64,000 nucleotides of DNA, taken from positions 1,302,001 through 1,366,000 of the forward strand of contig NZ_WSEL01000003.1 of the NCBI RefSeq assembly GCF_009758015.1, read 5' to 3'. Positions 60,258 through 64,000 of this stretch are shown piece after piece. Positions within the stretch are counted from its first letter, which is position 1. Every line of letters begins with the position of its first letter. This stretch comes from Ramlibacter pinisoli. Its GTDB lineage: Bacteria > Pseudomonadota > Gammaproteobacteria > Burkholderiales > Burkholderiaceae_C. A program made the position numbers and the translations under genes. The notes under the pieces were generated by a model. The model had not been told where the DNA came from. It made no database searches and worked only from the letters and a program-made list of their open reading frames with translations.

Positions 60258-61997
60258 TCAGCGCTTGACATCGAACCGGACCATCATGTCGTGGTCCTCG
60301 TGGATCAGGTTGTGGCAGTGCATCACGTACCGCCCCTCGAAGTCGCGGAACCGCAGGTACACGCGCACGTCCTCGCCGGGGTTGAGCACGAACACGTCCT
60401 TGCGGCCCTGTTCGTGCGGCGGCGGCGGCTTGCCGTTGCGGCTGAGGATGCGGCCCTCCTCCATGTGGATGTGCACCGGGTGGTGCCAGCTGCCCTTGCC
60501 GCGCAGCCGCCAGATCTCGGCGGTGCCGGCCTTGACGATGGCGGCCGGCCGGGTGTCGTCGAAGATCTTCCCGTTGACGGTCCAGACGTCGTTCTCGCGG
60601 TCGAACTCCCAGGTGCGTTCGCGCACCACCTCCGACTGCGGGATCTCGGGCAGGTCGCGCAGCCGGTCGGGCACCTGGCTCGCATCGGCCACCGGCGGAT
60701 CGGCGTCGATGTCGAAACGCAGGATCTGCGTGCCGGCGGCGCGCAGCAGGCCATCGCTGCCGCGCACGTTGACCGCCGCGCCTTCCGGGCCGCGCCCGTC
60801 GGTCTGGATGAGGCGGTTCACCAGGTACAGCCTGGTGCCGATCGGCCAGGCCGAGAAGTCCACCACGATGTCGCCCCGCTCGGCCGGTGCCAGCGCCAGC
60901 TTGCGCTGGTTGCGCAGCGGCGCCGGCAGCAGGTTGCCGTCGTTGGCGATGTGGGCGAAGCCCTGGTTGGCCCCGTCCGCGCTGCACAGGTAGAACTCGT
61001 AGAAGCGCGTCACGCTGGCGTTGAGCAGGCGCAGCCGGTACTTGCGCCGCTCGACCCGGTGGAACGGGTAGGCCTTGCCGTTGACGCAGAACAGGTTGCC
61101 CAGGTGGCCGTCGTTGTCGAACTGGTCGAACTGCAGGTAGCCGCTGGCGTCGATGCGCGGATCGTTCACCAGCAGCGGGATGTCGTAGCGGTTCACCCCG
61201 CTGGGCAGGCGCAGCGCGGCAGGGGACGGATCAGCCTCGTTGCCGGAATCGACCGCGTCGTACAGCAGGTAGAAGCCCGCCAGGCCGCGGTAGACGTTGG
61301 GCGCGGTGAAGAACAGGCAGTGGTCGTGGTACCAGAGCGTGCCCAGTGATTCGCGCGGGTCGCCGTCGGTCGCGCTGTAGCGCGCGTCCTCCTCCCCGGC
61401 ATAGCAGTGGGGGTAGTGGTGGTCGCGGAACTGGCCGGGCGGCGCGCCCGCCAGGCGCGGGTAGAAGTCGCCCGGGTAGCCGTCGCTGGCCGAGGCCGAA
61501 TGCAGGTTGTGCAGGTGGGTGGAGATCTGCGGCGAACCGGGGCCGTTGGCGTCGGGCAGCAGGTTGTTGCGGATGCGCACCGTGGTCGGCACGCCGTAGC
61601 GCTCGACGAAGGTCGGGCCCGGGAACACCCGGTCGTAGCCCCAGATCGTCTGCGTCGGCAGTTCCGGGTGGAACGAGTGCTGGCCGGCCCCCACGTCCAG
61701 TTCGTAGACCTTCTGCGGCAGGTGGCGGGCCCACTTCTGGTGCCCTTCGCGCTCGGCCTCTCCCAGCACGGCCAGCTCGCCGGGCGGCGGCGACAGCGCG
61801 GCCGCGGGCTGCTTGACCAGCAGCATCGGCAGCGCGGTGACGAAGGGCGTGACGCGGCGCGGCCGCGGCGGGTCCTTGGCCTGTGCGGGCGAGGTCGCCT
61901 GGGTCGCCGTGAGCGCGGCGGCGGTGGCCGCCAGGCCGGCCTGCAGGGAGCGGCGGCGGGCCGGATCGGTGGGGGACGAAGGATGGCTGCTCGGCAT
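60258..61997 (-). CDS. Multicopper oxidase, Tat-exported
   Basis: 579 residues with a Tat signal (ARRRSLQAGLAATAAAL). Copper ligands: THLHNLHSAS, WYHDHC, HPVHIHMEEG and MHCHNLIHEDHDMM, the four motifs of laccase/CumA/bilirubin-oxidase-like enzymes, with axial Met after the final His. No Met-rich loop as in CueO; substrates may be metals (Mn, Cu) or phenols. The start at 61997 begins the Tat signal; an ATG at 62051 is possible. First gene of a two-gene operon with the SCO1 gene. Confidence 0.93.
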   Translation of the reverse strand: MPSSHPSSPTDPARRRSLQAGLAATAAALTATQATSPAQAKDPPRPRRVTPFVTALPMLLVKQPAAALSPPPGELAVLGEAEREGHQKWARHLPQKVYELDVGAGQHSFHPELPTQTIWGYDRVFPGPTFVERYGVPTTVRIRNNLLPDANGPGSPQISTHLHNLHSASASDGYPGDFYPRLAGAPPGQFRDHHYPHCYAGEEDARYSATDGDPRESLGTLWYHDHCLFFTAPNVYRGLAGFYLLYDAVDSGNEADPSPAALRLPSGVNRYDIPLLVNDPRIDASGYLQFDQFDNDGHLGNLFCVNGKAYPFHRVERRKYRLRLLNASVTRFYEFYLCSADGANQGFAHIANDGNLLPAPLRNQRKLALAPAERGDIVVDFSAWPIGTRLYLVNRLIQTDGRGPEGAAVNVRGSDGLLRAAGTQILRFDIDADPPVADASQVPDRLRDLPEIPQSEVVRERTWEFDRENDVWTVNGKIFDDTRPAAIVKAGTAEIWRLRGKGSWHHPVHIHMEEGRILSRNGKPPPPHEQGRKDVFVLNPGEDVRVYLRFRDFEGRYVMHCHNLIHEDHDMMVRFDVKR

Positions 61998-62438
61998 GGT
62001 CGCTGGTGGGTCGTGGTGGGCGGGCGCGGCGTGCCGCGAGGGCGTGGCCATCCGCGCGGCCTGCGTTCAGGCCGCCAGCGGGTGTCGGGGTGGTCGCGTG
62101 GCCGGCGCGGCGCCGCGAGGCGCTGCGGCCGGGCTCACGCCGGTGCGGGCCGGTGGAGCGAGGGAGCCGTCAACATCGGTCGCGCGGGTGCGCGGGCACG
62201 CGGGGGTGATCGGCTTTCACGCGGGTGGCTCCGTGGTGCGGAGGGAGTGGATGACCCCATTCGACGGCCGGCCTGGGCACCCGGCAATCCTCAGAAAACA
62301 GGAGCGCGGCACCGCCTGCGCGCCCGCCCCGCGGACCGCGCCCGCCCTTGGTCAGGCCCTGGTCAGGCCGTGGTCAGGGATGAGTGGCTGGGCTACGTCA
62401 CCGATTGCAAGGTTGGCAACCGCGACCCCCGCTTGGGC
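61998..62438. other. Intergenic region with three phased TGGTCAGG repeats (441 bp)
   Basis: Between the multicopper oxidase start and the stop of the HAF-repeat gene on the same strand. Holds TGGTCAGG at 62349-62356, 62360-62367 and 62371-62378, an 11-base period, one helical turn. This is the expected promoter region of the oxidase operon, though the repeats are about 350 bases upstream of its ATG. No gene seen. Confidence 0.5.
62349..62378. repeat. Three copies of TGGTCAGG at 11-bp spacing
   Basis: TGGTCAGG repeats at 62349, 62360 and 62371, with C-rich links (CC[CT/GT]), so all copies face the same side of the helix. Possible binding array for a transcription factor, or a simple tandem duplication. 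Confidence 0.6.
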
Positions 62439-63809
62439 TCAGGGGCTGGCCGTCGGACGCAACAGCACCAGCGTGCCGCCGTCGGCCATTGCGAGCACGC
62501 TGCCGTCATCGGACACGGCCAGCACCGACTGCAGCACGCCCGGCGACGTGCCCGTCAGCCGGTCGTTCAGGTCCACCATGCCGGTCGCCTCGGTCCACAC
62601 GAAGGCGTGCGGCACGCCGGTGGCCGTGGCCGCGTTGCCGCCGACCAGCCCGCTGGCGTTGATCGCCGAGGCGGCGGAGGTGCGGCCCCCCAGCGTGCCC
62701 AGGGCCCGCATGGCACCGTCGCGCCAGAGGAAGGCGGCCGTGGAGCCATCGGCGGCGTCGGCCGTGCCCACCACCGAGCCGGCGGCGTTCATGGCGTTCG
62801 CGCTCGAGGTCGGCCCGCCCAGGGTTCCCAGGTCCAGGATCCCGCTGGCCTCGCTCCAGAGGAAGGCGCGCTCGCGGCCGTCGGCGGTCGTGGCCTGGCC
62901 CGCCACCTGGCCGGCATCGTTGAGCGCGGCCGGCTGCGACTCGGTGCCCCCGAGCGTGCCCACGTCGAGCACGACCGCACTGCCGGGCCCCCAGAAGGCC
63001 GCGTGGTTGCCGGCGATGCCCAGCGCCACTCCGGCGACGGCGCCGGCCGTGTTGATGAAGCGGCCCTGGCTGCTGCCCGGCGGCGACGGCTCGAGCGGCG
63101 CCAGCGCCTGTGCCAGCCCGCCGCCCGCCCAGCGGATCGCGCTGCCGGGCAGGTTGCGCCGGCTGCTCTCCGTGCCGGCCGCCACGCCGGCGGTGTTGAT
63201 CGACACCGCGTCCGACGACACGTCGGGCGAGGTGTCGAGGACCAGCGGCGGCTGTTGCGTGCCCGCTTGCCAGCGGAAGGCGCGGGTGAAGTCGCCCGCC
63301 TCGAAATGGCCGACGACCTGGCCGGCCTCGTTGACGCTGACCGCGCTGGCCGCGCCGCCATCGAGCTCATGCACCGTCGTGCCGTCGAAGTAGCGGGCGC
63401 GCGGGCCCAGCGCCGTGAGGCCGGTGAAGGCCAGCTGGCCGTTGCGGTTGAGACTGCGCGGGCCAGCCTGGCCGGTGGCATCGCTGAAGACGACGGTCCA
63501 GGTGGCCTGCTGCACCGCCGGCCCCGCGGGAGGCGTCGCGCCGGAGCCCGCCGGCGGCGTGGCCGGGGTGGTGGGCGTGGTCGGCGACGACGGTGAGCTC
63601 GGCGTGGTCGTGGTCGTAGGCGTCGCGGGGCTGCTCACCGGCGGGCCGCCGGCGGCCGCGCCGGCATCGCCGCCGGCCGTGGTGGCCACCGTGCCGTCAC
63701 CGCCTCCGCCGCCACCGCAGTCGGCCACCAGCAACGCCAGCGGCAGGACGAGCATGGGCCAGCGGGATGGCCGCCGACGCGCGGCGCGACAGGATTGGGC
63801 TGCGACCAT
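62439..63809 (-). CDS. HAF-repeat extracellular lipoprotein
   Basis: 456 residues: signal peptide with lipobox VADC followed by six Gly and a Thr/Pro/Ser-rich linker, then repeats of the HAF type (for example VLDVGTLGGTESQPAALND and LGTLGGRTSAASAINASG with AFLW/AFVW strands between), arranged probably as a beta-propeller. HAF repeats (named after the HAF triplet) occur in secreted proteins of unknown role. The ATG at 63809 was chosen because GGGG lies 5-6 bases upstream; a GTG at 63821 is possible. Confidence 0.82.
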   Translation of the reverse strand: MVAAQSCRAARRRPSRWPMLVLPLALLVADCGGGGGGDGTVATTAGGDAGAAAGGPPVSSPATPTTTTTPSSPSSPTTPTTPATPPAGSGATPPAGPAVQQATWTVVFSDATGQAGPRSLNRNGQLAFTGLTALGPRARYFDGTTVHELDGGAASAVSVNEAGQVVGHFEAGDFTRAFRWQAGTQQPPLVLDTSPDVSSDAVSINTAGVAAGTESSRRNLPGSAIRWAGGGLAQALAPLEPSPPGSSQGRFINTAGAVAGVALGIAGNHAAFWGPGSAVVLDVGTLGGTESQPAALNDAGQVAGQATTADGRERAFLWSEASGILDLGTLGGPTSSANAMNAAGSVVGTADAADGSTAAFLWRDGAMRALGTLGGRTSAASAINASGLVGGNAATATGVPHAFVWTEATGMVDLNDRLTGTSPGVLQSVLAVSDDGSVLAMADGGTLVLLRPTASP

Positions 63810-64000
63810 GGTGTCCCCCACTCGCCTGCCGGACTGCCACCCGGGCCGCGCAGGCGACGGCCCAGGACCGGGATCGCGCCGCCGGTACCACCGTCACGCA
63901 CGAGGACACTTCATTCTGGTGCGACCGCTTGGCCGTTTCCACCACGCGGCAGTAACGGCCCTCGCGGCGCTGTGACCAGCCGAGGCTGTGCCAGCGCCGG

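Overview
The window is GC-rich bacterial chromosome, almost entirely protein-coding. Three Bug/TctC-type solute receptors, a TctBA membrane pair, heavy GTG/TTG start use and many two-component and cyclase proteins fit a soil or rhizosphere betaproteobacterium, most likely Burkholderiales of the Comamonadaceae type. This is inferred from protein families, with no rRNA marker present. No rRNA, tRNA, CRISPR array, insertion sequence or prophage was seen.

Layout. 1-5.7 kb: the end of mdlA, then mdlB (heterodimeric ABC exporter), a MarR regulator divergent from tctBA, and an EamA exporter. 5.8-18 kb: a catabolic region. A Tat/Sec-exported Abhydrolase_10 protein lies upstream of a TauD dioxygenase-BKACE pair. 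These converge on a five-gene operon (solute-binding lipoprotein, metallo-beta-lactamase lipoprotein, Bug receptor, MmgE/PrpD, SDR). A GNAT, a PanE-like reductase and a second Bug receptor follow. 18-22.4 kb: a membrane protein and a CHRD lipoprotein abut a 5'-truncated CheR-PAS-kinase-receiver gene; both genes seem to lose their natural starts at one breakpoint. 22.5-36.6 kb: small accessory genes. These include a cupin/MerR pair with a textbook 19-bp-spacer MerR promoter, an MFS pump with a frameshifted aldo/keto reductase, a class II aldolase, a third Bug receptor with a racemase-like enzyme, and sugE behind a guanidine-II riboswitch. 36.6-43.2 kb: DUF445 protein, ABC solute-binding protein, CAP-domain lipoprotein, TrxC, VOC protein, hybrid kinase.

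44.2-51.1 kb holds the most unusual locus: a tightly overlapping six-gene operon of a MASE2 histidine kinase, receiver-HATPase anti-sigma-like kinase, STAS protein, two tandem patatin-like phospholipases and a receiver-PP2C phosphatase. A second related kinase abuts it tail to tail. All parts of a partner-switching relay are present, with lipases where a sigma factor might be expected. Next, at 51.5-53.9 kb, a Crp-type regulator is divergent from a predicted redox-linked adenylate cyclase (SDH-like membrane anchor, [2Fe-2S] domain, class III cyclase), their 5' ends overlapping by 22 bp.

54-64 kb: two paralogous NitT/TauT solute-binding proteins, an RBBP9-like hydrolase, a TauD dioxygenase and the ABC ATPase and permease form an uptake/oxidation locus. 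This is followed by an outward-reading multicopper oxidase-SCO1 operon and a HAF-repeat lipoprotein.
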